Shown: positions 8,657-17,937, counted from the first letter of the stretch. The stretch: DNA of 64,000 bases from Kosakonia sp. SMBL-WEM22 (GCF_014490785.1 NZ_CP051488.1:248001-312000); one strand, 5' to 3'. Program-made: numbers and translations. Notes: a model not told the origin generated them from the sequence alone.

Positions 8657-9568
8657 TTATAGCGCGATAACCATCCCGTCCCAGCTCACTTCAATCCCCT
8701 GTTGCTCAAGGCTCTGTCGTTCCGGGGAGGCTTCATTCAGGATCGGGTTGGTATTATTAATATGAATTAAAATCTTGCGACGGGCGGGTAGCGTCGCGAG
8801 CAGGGATGCGAGGCCCTGCTCTTCGGCTAACGCCAGGTGACCCATCGCTTTGCCGCTGTGGCCGCCCACGCCGGTGGCGCTCAGCTCATTATCACGCCAC
8901 AGCGTGCCGTCGATCAGCAGGCAGTCGGCGCGCTGCAACCACGGCATAATCGTCTCATCTGGCTCGCCGAGACCCGGCGCATAAAGCAGGCTCTGCCCGC
9001 TATTGCTGTCCTCAATAAACAGCGCCACGTTGTGCCCGGGCAGCGGGCGATCGCGGTAGGGCGAGTAGGGCGGTGCATTGCTCAAAAGCGGAATAGCGGT
9101 AAAGTGCAGCTGCGGGCAAACCGCCACCTGGAAGCGCACCAGCGGCTCGACAGGGTGGTGTTGCAGCCCGCCGTTCCAGTGGCTGAGCATCGGGAAGACG
9201 GGAAAGCCGGTGCTGAGGTCATCATGCACTTCCGGCGTACACCACACCTGGTGCGGGCACCCTTCGCGCAGGCTGAGCAGCCCCGCGCTGTGATCAATCT
9301 GGCTGTCGGTGAGGATAATCGCGCCAATGGCGGTACCGCGCAGCTGTTCGGGTCTGTTCAGCGCAGGCGTGGCGCGTAATTGCTGGCTGATATCGGGCGA
9401 GGCGTTGCACAACACCCAGTTTTTGCCATCATCGCTTATCGCAATTGACGATTGCGTACGCGCCGAGGTTTGCATTGTGCCGTTACGCACTCCCGCGCAG
9501 TTCGGGCAGTTGCAGTTCCATTGGGGAAAGCCGCCGCCCGCTGCGGAACCTAAAACAGTAATCAGCAT
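8657..9568 (-). CDS. pqqB: PqqB, metallo-beta-lactamase-fold PQQ biosynthesis protein
   Basis: 303 residues. The N-terminal segment has the PqqB cysteine cluster NCNCPNC and the metallo-beta-lactamase-type segments LTDSQIDHSAGL and ILIHINNTNPIL. The modern view is that PqqB hydroxylates the tyrosine-derived unit before PqqC acts. It is separated from pqqA by a hairpin that probably reduces read-through. Confidence 0.95.
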   Translation of the reverse strand: MLITVLGSAAGGGFPQWNCNCPNCAGVRNGTMQTSARTQSSIAISDDGKNWVLCNASPDISQQLRATPALNRPEQLRGTAIGAIILTDSQIDHSAGLLSLREGCPHQVWCTPEVHDDLSTGFPVFPMLSHWNGGLQHHPVEPLVRFQVAVCPQLHFTAIPLLSNAPPYSPYRDRPLPGHNVALFIEDSNSGQSLLYAPGLGEPDETIMPWLQRADCLLIDGTLWRDNELSATGVGGHSGKAMGHLALAEEQGLASLLATLPARRKILIHINNTNPILNEASPERQSLEQQGIEVSWDGMVIAL

Positions 9569-9586
9569 CTGTGTAAACCGGTAAGC

Positions 9587-9615
9587 AAAAAAAGAAAGCC
9601 CGCAGCGAGGCGGGC
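9587..9615 (-). terminator. Attenuator-like terminator between pqqA and pqqB
   Basis: On the minus strand a perfect 6-bp GC stem (GCCCGC at 9615-9610, GCGGGC at 9603-9598) with a 6-base loop is followed by TTTCTTTTTTT. It sits just after the pqqA stop, so it should let pqqA be transcribed in excess over pqqB-F, as fits a stoichiometric precursor peptide. Confidence 0.8.
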
Positions 9616-9623
9616 GGGCGCGT

Positions 9624-9695
9624 TTAGCGGTTGGAAATATAGAGAGTGACTTCCAGACCTAAGCGCAGATCCACAAACGTTGGTTTAGTCCACAT
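9624..9695 (-). CDS. pqqA: PQQ precursor peptide PqqA
   Basis: A 23-codon gene. The start is ATG 9695 after a good AAGGAG site. The peptide begins MWTKPTFVDLRLGLE and ends VTLYISNR. The conserved Glu15 and Tyr19, which become the PQQ skeleton, lie in the EVTLY motif. The peptide is cross-linked by PqqE/PqqD and trimmed by peptidases. It sits 40 bases after the dipeptidase stop, so the promoter may lie in that short gap or upstream of the dipeptidase gene. Confidence 0.97.
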   Translation of the reverse strand: MWTKPTFVDLRLGLEVTLYISNR

Positions 9696-9735
9696 AGCGT
9701 AACTCCTTGGGATGAGAGGAGGTAACCGGTGTGAT

Positions 9736-10776
9736 TCAGTTACCCCAGGTCATATTCAGAACTCGCAGCCAGTTGCGCCAGGCAAGCTTTTCTGCCAACG
9801 ACTGGCTGATGCCAGACGACGTCAGCAGGGCCATGAGTCGCGGTAGCCCCGTGACATCGCCCAACTCGTCCGGCAGGTCGATGCCGTCAAAGTCGGAGCC
9901 GAATGCTACACGATCCTCACCAAGTTTAGTAAGCAGATAGTCGATGTGTTGGAAAATTTTGTGTAAAGGGGTGTGGGCGTCGCGCTTGCCATCTTCACGC
10001 AGGAAGGCGGTGCCGAAGTTTACGCCCACCAGGCCGTCGCTGGCGGCAATCGCCTCCAGCTGAGCATCGGTGAGGTTGCGCGGCTGTGGGCAGAGAGCGT
10101 GAGCATTGGAGTGGCTGGCGACCAGCGGCGCAGTGCTGAGGGCGGCGGTGTCCCAGAATGCCCGCTCATTCATATGCGAGAGGTCGATCAAGATTCGCCG
10201 TTGGTTGCAGGCGCGAATAAGGCGTTTGCCCGCCTCGCTCAGGCCCGGCCCGGTATCCGGCGAACCGGGAAAGCGGCCGTTTACCCCTTCGCCAAACACA
10301 TTTGGCAGGTTCCAGAACGGCCCAATACTGCGCACGCCGCGTGCGACCAGCGCATCCAGCGGCTCTAACTCTGCGTTTATGGCATCGGCACCTTCAATAT
10401 GCAGCACCAGCGCAATCGTGCCATCTTGCAGGCACTGCGCAATCTCCTGCGCGCTGTGGCAGACGCGCATTCTGCCCTCGGATGCGTCGACCATGCGGTA
10501 GAAGAGATCGATCTGCTGGTAGGTGATCCGGAGCGGATCGTGCAGCGCCTGCGCTTCAGCGGGCGTGATGCCGCGCATCTCTGCAATATAGCGGGCGGGA
10601 GGAACAAAGACGGCGAACAGCCCGCCGGCAAAACCGGCGCGCTGCATACGGGGAAAATCGAGATGGCCACCGTTAAGGCCGCTGAAAACCTGTTCCACAG
10701 GCGTGTTTGGCTGCTCCATCCACAGGCGCAGCAGCAGATCGTTATGACCATCAAACACGGGGAGTTGCACCGCCAT
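9736..10776 (-). CDS. Membrane dipeptidase family (peptidase M19) upstream of pqqA
   Basis: 346 residues of the renal-dipeptidase M19 family. The first metal motif FDGHNDL (His11, Asp13) opens the protein; later motifs include VLHIEGADAI, LIDLSHMNERAFWD, VASHSNAHALCPQPRNL and FGSDFDGID. These metalloenzymes cut dipeptides, including Glu-containing ones. It lies 40 bases upstream of pqqA in the same direction. A role in trimming PqqA-derived peptides is plausible but inferred. Confidence 0.85.
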   Translation of the reverse strand: MAVQLPVFDGHNDLLLRLWMEQPNTPVEQVFSGLNGGHLDFPRMQRAGFAGGLFAVFVPPARYIAEMRGITPAEAQALHDPLRITYQQIDLFYRMVDASEGRMRVCHSAQEIAQCLQDGTIALVLHIEGADAINAELEPLDALVARGVRSIGPFWNLPNVFGEGVNGRFPGSPDTGPGLSEAGKRLIRACNQRRILIDLSHMNERAFWDTAALSTAPLVASHSNAHALCPQPRNLTDAQLEAIAASDGLVGVNFGTAFLREDGKRDAHTPLHKIFQHIDYLLTKLGEDRVAFGSDFDGIDLPDELGDVTGLPRLMALLTSSGISQSLAEKLAWRNWLRVLNMTWGN

Positions 10777-10799
10777 CTTTCAAACCTTGTGTAAAAGCA

Positions 10800-10822
10800 A
10801 AACTGGCCGCGGGGGCCAGTTT
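10800..10822 (-). terminator. Hairpin terminator after gor
   Basis: A perfect 9-bp inverted repeat (AAACTGGCC / GGCCAGTTT) with a 5-base loop lies 10 bases past the gor stop. On the minus strand the right arm runs into TTTTGCTTTT. Confidence 0.75.
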
Positions 10823-10832
10823 GCGTGGAGCA

Positions 10833-12185
10833 TTAACGCATGGTGACGAACTCTTCCGCCGCCGTCGGGTGGATGGCGACAGTGTTGTCGAAGTCCTTCT
10901 TGGTCGCGCCCATCTTCAGCGCCACGGCGAAGCCCTGCAGCATCTCATCCATCCCCGAGCCGATGCCGTGAATACCGACAATCTTCTCATCCGGCCCAAC
11001 GCAGACCAGCTTCATGCGGCACGGCTGGCGGTGAGAGGTGACGGCGGTATACATCGCGGTGAAAGAAGATTTATAGATCTTCACCTGGTCGTCGCCATAC
11101 TGCTCGCGCGCCTGCGGTTCGGTTAAGCCAACGGTGCCGATTGGCGGGTGACTAAAGACCACGGTCGGAATATTGCTGTAGTCCAGATGCTCGTCCGGCT
11201 TGTTGTTAAACAGGCGCTCGGAGAGGCGGCGGCCAGCGGCGACAGCAACCGGCGTCAGCTCAACCGCGCCGGTGTTATCGCCCACCGCGTAGATACCGGG
11301 AACGCTGGTGTTCTGGAACTTATCCACTTCGATATAGCCCTTGTCGTTGGTTTTCACTCCGGTGGCGGCAAGGTTGAAGTTATCGGTTTCCGGTTCGCGG
11401 CCAATTGCCCAGATCAGGCAGTCGACGGTTTGCGAACGGCCATCTTCCAGCGTAATTGTCAGGCTACCGTCATCGTTTTTCACAACCGCTGTCGGCACCG
11501 CGTGGGTGTGCAGATTCGGGCCTTCTGCCGCCATCACTTCCACCAGCGTCTCGGAGATCATCGGGTCGAAGCTGCGCAGCGGTGCGTGTTTACGCACAAA
11601 GAGGTGCGTTTCAGCGCCAAGACCGTTGATCACGCCCGCCAGCTCGACGGCGATATAGCCTGCGCCTACCACTGCAACGCGTTTCGGCAGCGCGGGCAAA
11701 GCGAAGAAGCCATCGGAATCAATGCCATACTCCGCGCCGGGAATCGACGGGTGGCTCGGGCGACCGCCGGTGGCGATGAGGATGTGGTCGGCGGTAATCG
11801 TTTCGCCGTTCACTTCCACGGTTTTAGCATCGACAAAGCGCGCAAAGCCGCGGATCACATCCACGTTGTTTTTGCCCAGCACGTTGTCATAAGAGGTGTG
11901 AATACGGTCAATGTAGGCACTGCGGCTGGCGACCAGTTTGCCCCAGTCGAAGTGGTTCACCGTGGTGTCGAAACCGTAATCCGGGCCGTAAAGATGAATT
12001 GCTTCGGCAATCTGTGCCGCATGCCACATCATTTTTTTTGGCACGCAGCCGACGTTAACGCAGGTGCCGCCCAGCTCTTTGGCTTCGATCAGTGCGCATT
12101 TTTGACCATACATGGCGGCACGGTTGATTGAGGCGATACCGCCGCTGCCGCCACCGATGGCGAGGTAGTCATAATGTTTGCTCAT
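10833..12185 (-). CDS. gor: Glutathione-disulfide reductase
   Basis: 450 residues from ATG 12185, the E. coli Gor length. The FAD-binding GGGSGG motif (about residues 11-16) is followed by the redox-active disulfide GTCVNVGCVPKK (Cys42, Cys47), the NADPH-binding VVGAGYIAVELAGV and the C-terminal HPTAAEEFVTMR with the active-site His. It regenerates reduced glutathione in the cytoplasm. A longer in-frame start at 12257 adds 24 residues with no family similarity and was rejected. Confidence 0.97.
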   Translation of the reverse strand: MSKHYDYLAIGGGSGGIASINRAAMYGQKCALIEAKELGGTCVNVGCVPKKMMWHAAQIAEAIHLYGPDYGFDTTVNHFDWGKLVASRSAYIDRIHTSYDNVLGKNNVDVIRGFARFVDAKTVEVNGETITADHILIATGGRPSHPSIPGAEYGIDSDGFFALPALPKRVAVVGAGYIAVELAGVINGLGAETHLFVRKHAPLRSFDPMISETLVEVMAAEGPNLHTHAVPTAVVKNDDGSLTITLEDGRSQTVDCLIWAIGREPETDNFNLAATGVKTNDKGYIEVDKFQNTSVPGIYAVGDNTGAVELTPVAVAAGRRLSERLFNNKPDEHLDYSNIPTVVFSHPPIGTVGLTEPQAREQYGDDQVKIYKSSFTAMYTAVTSHRQPCRMKLVCVGPDEKIVGIHGIGSGMDEMLQGFAVALKMGATKKDFDNTVAIHPTAAEEFVTMR

Positions 12186-12269
12186 GGTCGTTTCCTTAAT
12201 CCTGAACGAAGTCGACAGTCGTGGCGCGATTGTAGCGCGCCGGGCGCAATGCGCCACCGATGGCTGCGA

Positions 12270-13112
12270 TTACTCGGGTACTACCTGGTTTACCAGCGTA
12301 TGGCCTGTACCGGTTGGCACCAGTTTTTTGTGCAGCCACGGCAGCACGGTGTTCATCTGCGATTCGAGTTTCCACGGTGGGTTGATAACAATCATGCCGG
12401 AGGCGGTCATGCCGCGCTGGTCGCTGTCCGGGCGCACGCCCAGCTCGATTTGCAGGATATTGCGAATGCCGGTCGCTTCCAGATCGCGCAGCATGCGTTT
12501 GATCTGCTGGCGCATTACAACCGGATACCAGAGGGCGTACACGCCGGTGGCGAAACGTTTATGGCCTTCGCTGATACCGCTCACCACTGCCTGGTAGTCG
12601 GTTTTGATCTCATACGGCGGGTCGATCAGGATCAGACCACGGCGCGAGACCGGCGGCAGTTTGGCTTTTAATTGCTGATAGCCATCGGCACGCGCCACGC
12701 GAGTGCGTTCATCTTTCTGGAACTCCTGGCGCAGCAGCGGGAAGTCGCTCGGATGGAGCTCGGTCAGCATCAGGCTATCCTGCTCGCGCAGCAGCTGGCG
12801 GGCGATCAGCGGTGAACCCGGGTAGTAACGCAGCTGCTCGCCACGGTTAAAGTGACGCACCACATTCATGTAAGGTTCCAGCTCGGCAGGCAGGTCGTCC
12901 TGCTGCCAGATGCGCGCAATCCCTTCCATATATTCACCGGTGCGCTCCGCATGCTCGCCGGAGAGCTGATAACGCCCCGCGCCTGCGTGGGTGTCGAGAT
13001 AGAGAAACGGCTTCTCTTTCTCTTTCAGCGCTTCGATGATCAGGCTCTGAACGGTGTGTTTGAGGACGTCGGCGTGGTTGCCCGCGTGGAAGCTGTGGCG
13101 ATAACTGAGCAT
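12270..13112 (-). CDS. rlmJ: 23S rRNA (adenine-2030-N6)-methyltransferase RlmJ
   Basis: 280 residues from ATG 13112, which gives the family N-terminus MLSYRHSFHAGNHADVLKH and the E. coli length. The N6-adenine methyltransferase motif DPPYE is present (LILIDPPYE). It methylates A2030 of 23S rRNA. An upstream in-frame start at 13244 would extend into the divergent prlC promoter region and was rejected. Confidence 0.95.
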   Translation of the reverse strand: MLSYRHSFHAGNHADVLKHTVQSLIIEALKEKEKPFLYLDTHAGAGRYQLSGEHAERTGEYMEGIARIWQQDDLPAELEPYMNVVRHFNRGEQLRYYPGSPLIARQLLREQDSLMLTELHPSDFPLLRQEFQKDERTRVARADGYQQLKAKLPPVSRRGLILIDPPYEIKTDYQAVVSGISEGHKRFATGVYALWYPVVMRQQIKRMLRDLEATGIRNILQIELGVRPDSDQRGMTASGMIVINPPWKLESQMNTVLPWLHKKLVPTGTGHTLVNQVVPE

Positions 13113-13292
13113 AGCGTTGGAGATTCCAGAAATTAAACGAGATTTCGCACAGTCTATCGCAGATCGCGGCGGATTACCGCTCAACCCTCCGCTTATTGCA
13201 GCGATACCCGGCTTAAGCGCACCCTCCGGCATTGAAATCTCCATAAGTTAGCCCCATGCTAATCAAACACCCTTTTCAACAGGACTGCGCAT

Positions 13293-15335
13293 ATGACCAA
13301 CCCCCTTTTGACGCCTTTCGAATTACCGCCGTTTTCTCAAATTCGTCCTGAACACGTTGTCCCTGCGGTAACGAAAGCGCTGGACGACTGCCGAAACGCG
13401 GTTGAGAGCGTTGTCGCGCAGGGCGGCCCCTATACATGGGCCAATCTTTGCCAGCCGCTGGCGGAAGTGGATGACCGTCTGGGTCGTCTCTTCTCTCCCG
13501 TCAGCCACCTGAATTCCGTGAAAAACAGCCCGGAACTGCGTGAAGCTTACGAACAGACCCTGCCGCTGCTCTCCGAGTACAGCACCTGGGTCGGCCAGCA
13601 TGAAGGGCTTTATAACGCCTATCGCGATCTGCGCGACGGCGACCACTACGCTGAACTGAGCGTTGCCGAGAAAAAATCGGTCGATAACGCTCTGCGCGAC
13701 TTCAAACTGTCCGGTATCGGCCTGCCGAAAGAGACGCAGAAACGCTATGGCGAAATCGCCGCGCGCCTCTCCGAGCTGGGCAACCTCTATAGCAACAATG
13801 TGCTCGACGCCACCATGGGCTGGAGCAAGCTGGTTACCGACGAATCTGAACTCTCCGGCATGCCGGAGAGCGCCTTAGCCGCGGCGAAAGCGCAGGCAGA
13901 AGCCAAAGAGCAAGAGGGCTATCTGTTAACGCTCGATATTCCGAGCTACCTGCCGGTGATGACCTACTGCGACAACCAGGCGCTGCGCGAAGAGATGTAT
14001 CGCGCGTACAGCACCCGCGCCTCCGATCAGGGGCCGAACGCGGGTAAATGGGATAACAGCCCGGTGATGGCGGAGATCCTCGCCCTGCGTCACGAACTGG
14101 CGCAGCTGCTTGGCTTTGAGAGCTATGCGGATAAATCGCTGGCGACCAAAATGGCAGAAAACCCGGCGCAGGTGCTGGAGTTCTTAACCGATCTGGCGAA
14201 ACGCGCCCGTCCGCAGGGTGAAAAAGAGCTGGCACAGCTGCGCGCTTTTGCGAAAGCGGAGTTTGGCGTTGACGATCTGCAACCGTGGGATATCGCCTAC
14301 TACAGCGAAAAACAGAAGCAGCACCTCTACAGCATCAGCGATGAGCAACTGCGCCCGTACTTCCCGGAAAACCGCGCCGTTAATGGCCTGTTCGAAGTGG
14401 TAAAACGCATTTACGGCATCACCGCTAAAGAGCGTACCGATGTTGATGTCTGGCACCCGGAAGTGCGCTTCTTCGAGCTGTATGACGAAAACAACGCGCT
14501 GCGCGGCAGCTTCTACCTCGATCTCTATGCCCGCGAGCACAAACGCGGCGGGGCATGGATGGATGATTGCGTCGGCCAGATGCGCCGCGCCGATGGCACG
14601 CTGCAAAAACCGGTCGCCTATCTCACCTGTAACTTTAACCGCCCGGTGAGCGGCAAACCGGCACTCTTTACCCATGATGAAGTGATCACCCTGTTCCATG
14701 AGTTTGGTCACGGCCTGCACCATATGCTGACGCGGGTTGAAACCGCAGGCGTGGCGGGCATCAGCGGTGTGCCGTGGGACGCGGTTGAGCTGCCGAGCCA
14801 GTTTATGGAGAACTGGTGCTGGGAGCCAGAGGCACTGGCGTTTATCTCCGGTCACTTTGAGACCGGCGAGCCGCTGCCGCAGGAGCTGCTGGATAAAATG
14901 CTGGCGGCGAAAAACTACCAGGCGGCGATGTTTATCCTGCGCCAGTTGGAGTTCGGCTTGTTCGACTTCCGTCTGCATGCGGAATTTAACCCGCAAGAGG
15001 GGGCGAAAATCCTCGACACGCTGGCCGAGATCAAACGCCAGGTGGCGGTGATGCCTGGGCCGTCGTGGGGCCGTTTCCCGCACGCCTTCAGCCACATCTT
15101 CGCTGGCGGTTACGCCGCGGGTTACTACAGCTATCTGTGGGCCGATGTGCTGGCTGCCGATGCTTACTCCCGCTTCGAGGAAGAGGGGATTTTCAACCGC
15201 GAAACCGGGCAGTCGTTCCTCGATAACATCCTGACGCGCGGCGGTTCAGAAGAGCCAATGGAGCTGTTCAAACGTTTCCGTGGTCGCGAGCCGCAGATTG
15301 ACGCGATGCTTGAGCATTATGGTATCGAAGGCTAA
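13293..15335 (+). CDS. prlC: Oligopeptidase A
   Basis: 680 residues, identical in length to E. coli PrlC. The M3-family zinc site is LFHEFGHGLHHM (HEFGH). This cytoplasmic metallopeptidase degrades signal peptides and other oligopeptides. It is divergent from rlmJ, and rsmJ follows after only 3 bases, so the two form an operon. Confidence 0.97.
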   Translation: MTNPLLTPFELPPFSQIRPEHVVPAVTKALDDCRNAVESVVAQGGPYTWANLCQPLAEVDDRLGRLFSPVSHLNSVKNSPELREAYEQTLPLLSEYSTWVGQHEGLYNAYRDLRDGDHYAELSVAEKKSVDNALRDFKLSGIGLPKETQKRYGEIAARLSELGNLYSNNVLDATMGWSKLVTDESELSGMPESALAAAKAQAEAKEQEGYLLTLDIPSYLPVMTYCDNQALREEMYRAYSTRASDQGPNAGKWDNSPVMAEILALRHELAQLLGFESYADKSLATKMAENPAQVLEFLTDLAKRARPQGEKELAQLRAFAKAEFGVDDLQPWDIAYYSEKQKQHLYSISDEQLRPYFPENRAVNGLFEVVKRIYGITAKERTDVDVWHPEVRFFELYDENNALRGSFYLDLYAREHKRGGAWMDDCVGQMRRADGTLQKPVAYLTCNFNRPVSGKPALFTHDEVITLFHEFGHGLHHMLTRVETAGVAGISGVPWDAVELPSQFMENWCWEPEALAFISGHFETGEPLPQELLDKMLAAKNYQAAMFILRQLEFGLFDFRLHAEFNPQEGAKILDTLAEIKRQVAVMPGPSWGRFPHAFSHIFAGGYAAGYYSYLWADVLAADAYSRFEEEGIFNRETGQSFLDNILTRGGSEEPMELFKRFRGREPQIDAMLEHYGIEG

Positions 15336-15338
15336 CAC

Positions 15339-16091
15339 TTGAAGATCTGCTTACTGGATGAAACAGGCACCGGAGACGGTGCCTTATCCGATCTTATCGC
15401 CCGCTTTGGGCTGGAGCCGGATGACGACAACCTGATGGCGCTGGTTCGCACCCCGAACCACCTTGAACTGCGCAAACGCGATGAGCCCAAACTCGGCGGT
15501 ATCTTTGTCGATTTTGTCGCAGGTGCGATGGCGCACCGGCGTAAGTTCGGTGGCGGGCGAGGCGAAGCGGTAGCAAAAGCGGTCGGTATTAAAGGCAGCT
15601 ATCTGCCGGAGGTGGTGGATGCCACGGCCGGGCTTGGGCGCGACGCCTTTGTACTGGCCTCCGTCGGTTGCCGGGTCCGCATGCTGGAGCGCAACCCGGT
15701 GGTTGCCGCTCTGCTGGAGGATGGTTTGCAGCGCGGTTACGCGGATGCGGAAGTCGGCCCGTGGCTGCGCGACCGTTTAACGCTGATTCACGCTTCAAGC
15801 CTTTCGGGGCTGGCGGATATTACGCCGCGCCCGCAGGTGGTCTATCTCGATCCGATGTTTCCGCATAAGCAGAAAAGCGCGCTGGTGAAAAAAGAGATGC
15901 GGGTCTTTCAGTCGCTGGTTGGCCCGGATCTCGATGCCGATGGCTTACTGGAGCCTGCGCGTCAGTTAGCGATTAAACGCGTGGTGGTAAAACGGCCCGA
16001 CTACGCGCCGCCGCTGGCCGGTGTTGCCACGCAATCTGCGGTGGTGACTAAAAGCCACCGGTTCGATATCTATCCCGGCGCCGGGGAATGA
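15339..16091 (+). CDS. rsmJ: 16S rRNA (guanine-1516-N2)-methyltransferase RsmJ
   Basis: 250 residues. The SAM-binding motif VVDATAGLGRDAFVLASVG and the catalytic-region motif VVYLDPMFPHKQKSA are clear. It methylates G1516 of 16S rRNA. The start is TTG 15339, three bases after the prlC stop; this gives the exact family N-terminus MKICLLDETG, so a rare start and coupling to prlC are likely. The peptide transporter gene dtpB that sits between rsmJ and uspA in E. coli is absent here. Confidence 0.95.
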   Translation: MKICLLDETGTGDGALSDLIARFGLEPDDDNLMALVRTPNHLELRKRDEPKLGGIFVDFVAGAMAHRRKFGGGRGEAVAKAVGIKGSYLPEVVDATAGLGRDAFVLASVGCRVRMLERNPVVAALLEDGLQRGYADAEVGPWLRDRLTLIHASSLSGLADITPRPQVVYLDPMFPHKQKSALVKKEMRVFQSLVGPDLDADGLLEPARQLAIKRVVVKRPDYAPPLAGVATQSAVVTKSHRFDIYPGAGE

Positions 16092-16121
16092 AAAAGCCCG
16101 GTGGCGTTGCGCGCACCGGGC
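16091..16121 (-). terminator. Terminator for uspA
   Basis: An 8-bp stem GCCCGGTG / CACCGGGC (16096-16103, 16114-16121) is followed on the minus strand by TTTTT. It lies directly at the rsmJ stop, 36 bases past the end of uspA; the plus strand has no T run. Confidence 0.75.
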
Positions 16122-16156
16122 GGTATTCAGGCTATTGACGAAAGGTCAACGAACGA

Positions 16157-16594
16157 TTATTCGTCCTCTTCATCGCGCAGCGGGACAATCAGCATATCCA
16201 CATGAACGGTGTTAATCAGCTGGCGCGCAGAGGACATCAGTTTGCTCCAGAAGTCCTGATGATGGCCGCACACCACCAAATCCATATCATATTTTTTGAT
16301 CGCGTCGACTAGCACCTGGCCCAGATCGCCGCTCCCGCTCAGGGTTTCGGTAATCGGATAGCCTGCGTTGGTGGAGAGCTCCGTCAGCGCCTGGTGCGTT
16401 TCGTCGGAGATGCGCTTTTGCATATCGCCGAGGTTAACGTCGATAAGGCCGGTGTAGAGATCGGAGTAGTTCACATCGACATGAATCAGAGAGATCTTTG
16501 CGTTGTATGGGCGCGCCATAGAGACGGCTTTATCAACCAGCAGCTTGCTTTCAGGGGAGAGATCGACGGCGATAAGGATGTGTTTGTAAGCCAT
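16157..16594 (-). CDS. uspA: Universal stress protein A
   Basis: 145 residues from ATG 16594, starting MAYKHILIAVDLSPESK, essentially the E. coli UspA length. It is a cytoplasmic stress protein induced on growth arrest. The longer in-frame start at 16666 has no family similarity. It is divergent from uspB, as in E. coli. Confidence 0.96.
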   Translation of the reverse strand: MAYKHILIAVDLSPESKLLVDKAVSMARPYNAKISLIHVDVNYSDLYTGLIDVNLGDMQKRISDETHQALTELSTNAGYPITETLSGSGDLGQVLVDAIKKYDMDLVVCGHHQDFWSKLMSSARQLINTVHVDMLIVPLRDEEDE

Positions 16595-16841
16595 AATGTT
16601 ACTCCTTCCATAAGTTGTCGATGGCCATCCGGGTGAAACCCTGATGGGGTTGCGCTGCGCTCGCATCCTGCGTTGTACGTGAGCGTTGCGCCCGACTTTT
16701 CAGGTCGCATTCAAAATGATTCCTACCTTATAACGCTCTAACAGCACCGTCAATCAACCTGGATCACGATTCACTTACGTAATATTTACAGCGAGATGCA
16801 GGGATCTGCGTGCGCTTGTGGCAAAAAAAGAGCGCTATCTC

Positions 16842-16848
16842 CTACACT
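16842..16848 (+). promoter_or_regulatory. Candidate sigma-S -10 element upstream of uspB
   Basis: In the 449-bp gap between uspA and uspB, CTACACT at 16842-16848 matches the extended -10 preferred by RpoS. uspB is RpoS-dependent in E. coli, hence the proposal. It lies about 195 bases from the uspB start, so a long leader would follow. Nothing else in this gap was recognised. Confidence 0.3.
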
Positions 16849-17043
16849 ATTAAGAAACCGTACGGAAGAGAGAGACGGTGTCCCGAAGTTGGCCTGATTC
16901 TTTGCGCGAGGTCAACTACGGAACATCGCCTTCGTTGTGGTCCGTCCGGAGCCTTGGTTACACTCTTTGTTGTCTACCTTAGTGGGGTTTTCAGGAGCGC
17001 GAGCGCTGGAGTGAAACTCAGGGGCTCTCGCCGGGGAGGGGAT

Positions 17044-17382
17044 ATGGTGATCAGCACTGTTGCGCTGTTTTGGGCTTTGTGTGTGGTGTGTGTGGTGAAC
17101 ATGGCGCGTTATTACTCATCGCTGCGCGCCCTGTTGGTGGTCCTTCGCGGATGCGATCCCTTGCTGTATCAATATGTCGATGGCGGCGGTTTCTTTACCG
17201 CCCACGGTCAGCCGGGCAAGCAGATGCGGCTGGTGTGGTACATCTACGCTCAACGCTACCGCGATCACCATGACGATGAGTTTATCCGCCGCTGCGAGCG
17301 GGTGCGTCACCTGTTTATTTTAACCAGTTCGCTGTGCGGGCTGGTGGTGCTGAGCCTGATTGGACTGATGATTTGGCACTGA
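17044..17382 (+). CDS. uspB: Universal stress protein B
   Basis: 112 residues from ATG 17044 behind a GGGAGGGG site; GTG 17047 would give the 111-residue E. coli form. There is one membrane helix at each end (VISTVALFWALCVVCVV and LTSSLCGLVVLSLIGLMIW) with a soluble charged middle (AQRYRDHHDDEFIRRCERV). It is an inner-membrane protein linked to stationary-phase ethanol tolerance. The upstream extension in frame was rejected because it matches nothing in the family. Confidence 0.93.
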   Translation: MVISTVALFWALCVVCVVNMARYYSSLRALLVVLRGCDPLLYQYVDGGGFFTAHGQPGKQMRLVWYIYAQRYRDHHDDEFIRRCERVRHLFILTSSLCGLVVLSLIGLMIWH

Positions 17383-17392
17383 GCGCTGTTTC

Positions 17393-17930
17393 TGCCTGAT
17401 GGCGCTACGCTTATCAGGCCTACGGATGAGCGGGCTGTGCTTTCGGCGTAGGCCGGATAAGGCACGAGCCGCCATCCGGCAATGTGCACGGTTTCAACAA
17501 CTGCCTGATGGCGCTGCGCTTATCAGGCCTACGGGTGACCGGGCTGGGCTTTTGGCGTAGGCCGGATAAGGCACGAGCCGCCATCCGGCAATGCGCATGG
17601 TTTCAACAACTGCCTGATGGCGCTGCGCTTATCAGGCCTACGGATGAGCGGGCTGTGCTTTTGGCGTAGGCCGGATAAGGCACGAGCCGCTATTCGGCAA
17701 TGCGCATGGTTTCAACAACTGCCTGATGGCGCTGCGCTTATCAGGCCTACGGGTGATCGGGCTGGGCTTTTGGCGTAGGCCGGATAAGGCACGAGCCGCT
17801 ATTCGGCAATGCGCATGGTTTCAACAACTGCCTGATGGCGCTGCGCTTATCAGGCCTACGGATGAGCGGGCTGGGCTTTTGGCGTAGGCCGGATAAGGCG
17901 TCAGCCGCCATCCGGCAATGCGCACGGTTC
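17393..17930. repeat. Five tandem 109-bp REP/BIME-like units
   Basis: Units begin at 17393, 17502, 17611, 17720 and 17829, a constant 109-bp period. Each holds two REP-type palindromes in opposite orientation (TGCCTGATGGCGCTGCGC...TATCAGGCCTAC and GTAGGCCGGATAAGGC...GCCATCCGGCA). Units differ at only a few positions. The block lies in the uspB-pitA convergent gap, the normal REP location. Confidence 0.9.
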
Positions 17931-17937
17931 CGGCAAT

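Noticed and set aside
11148..12131. 327-codon plus-strand frame opposite gor
   Set aside because: Shadow of gor; the Gor disulfide and FAD motifs fix the true frame.
17393..17930. CRISPR-like regular repeats
   Set aside because: The 109-bp units are similar over their whole length, with no unique spacers, and are made of REP palindromes.
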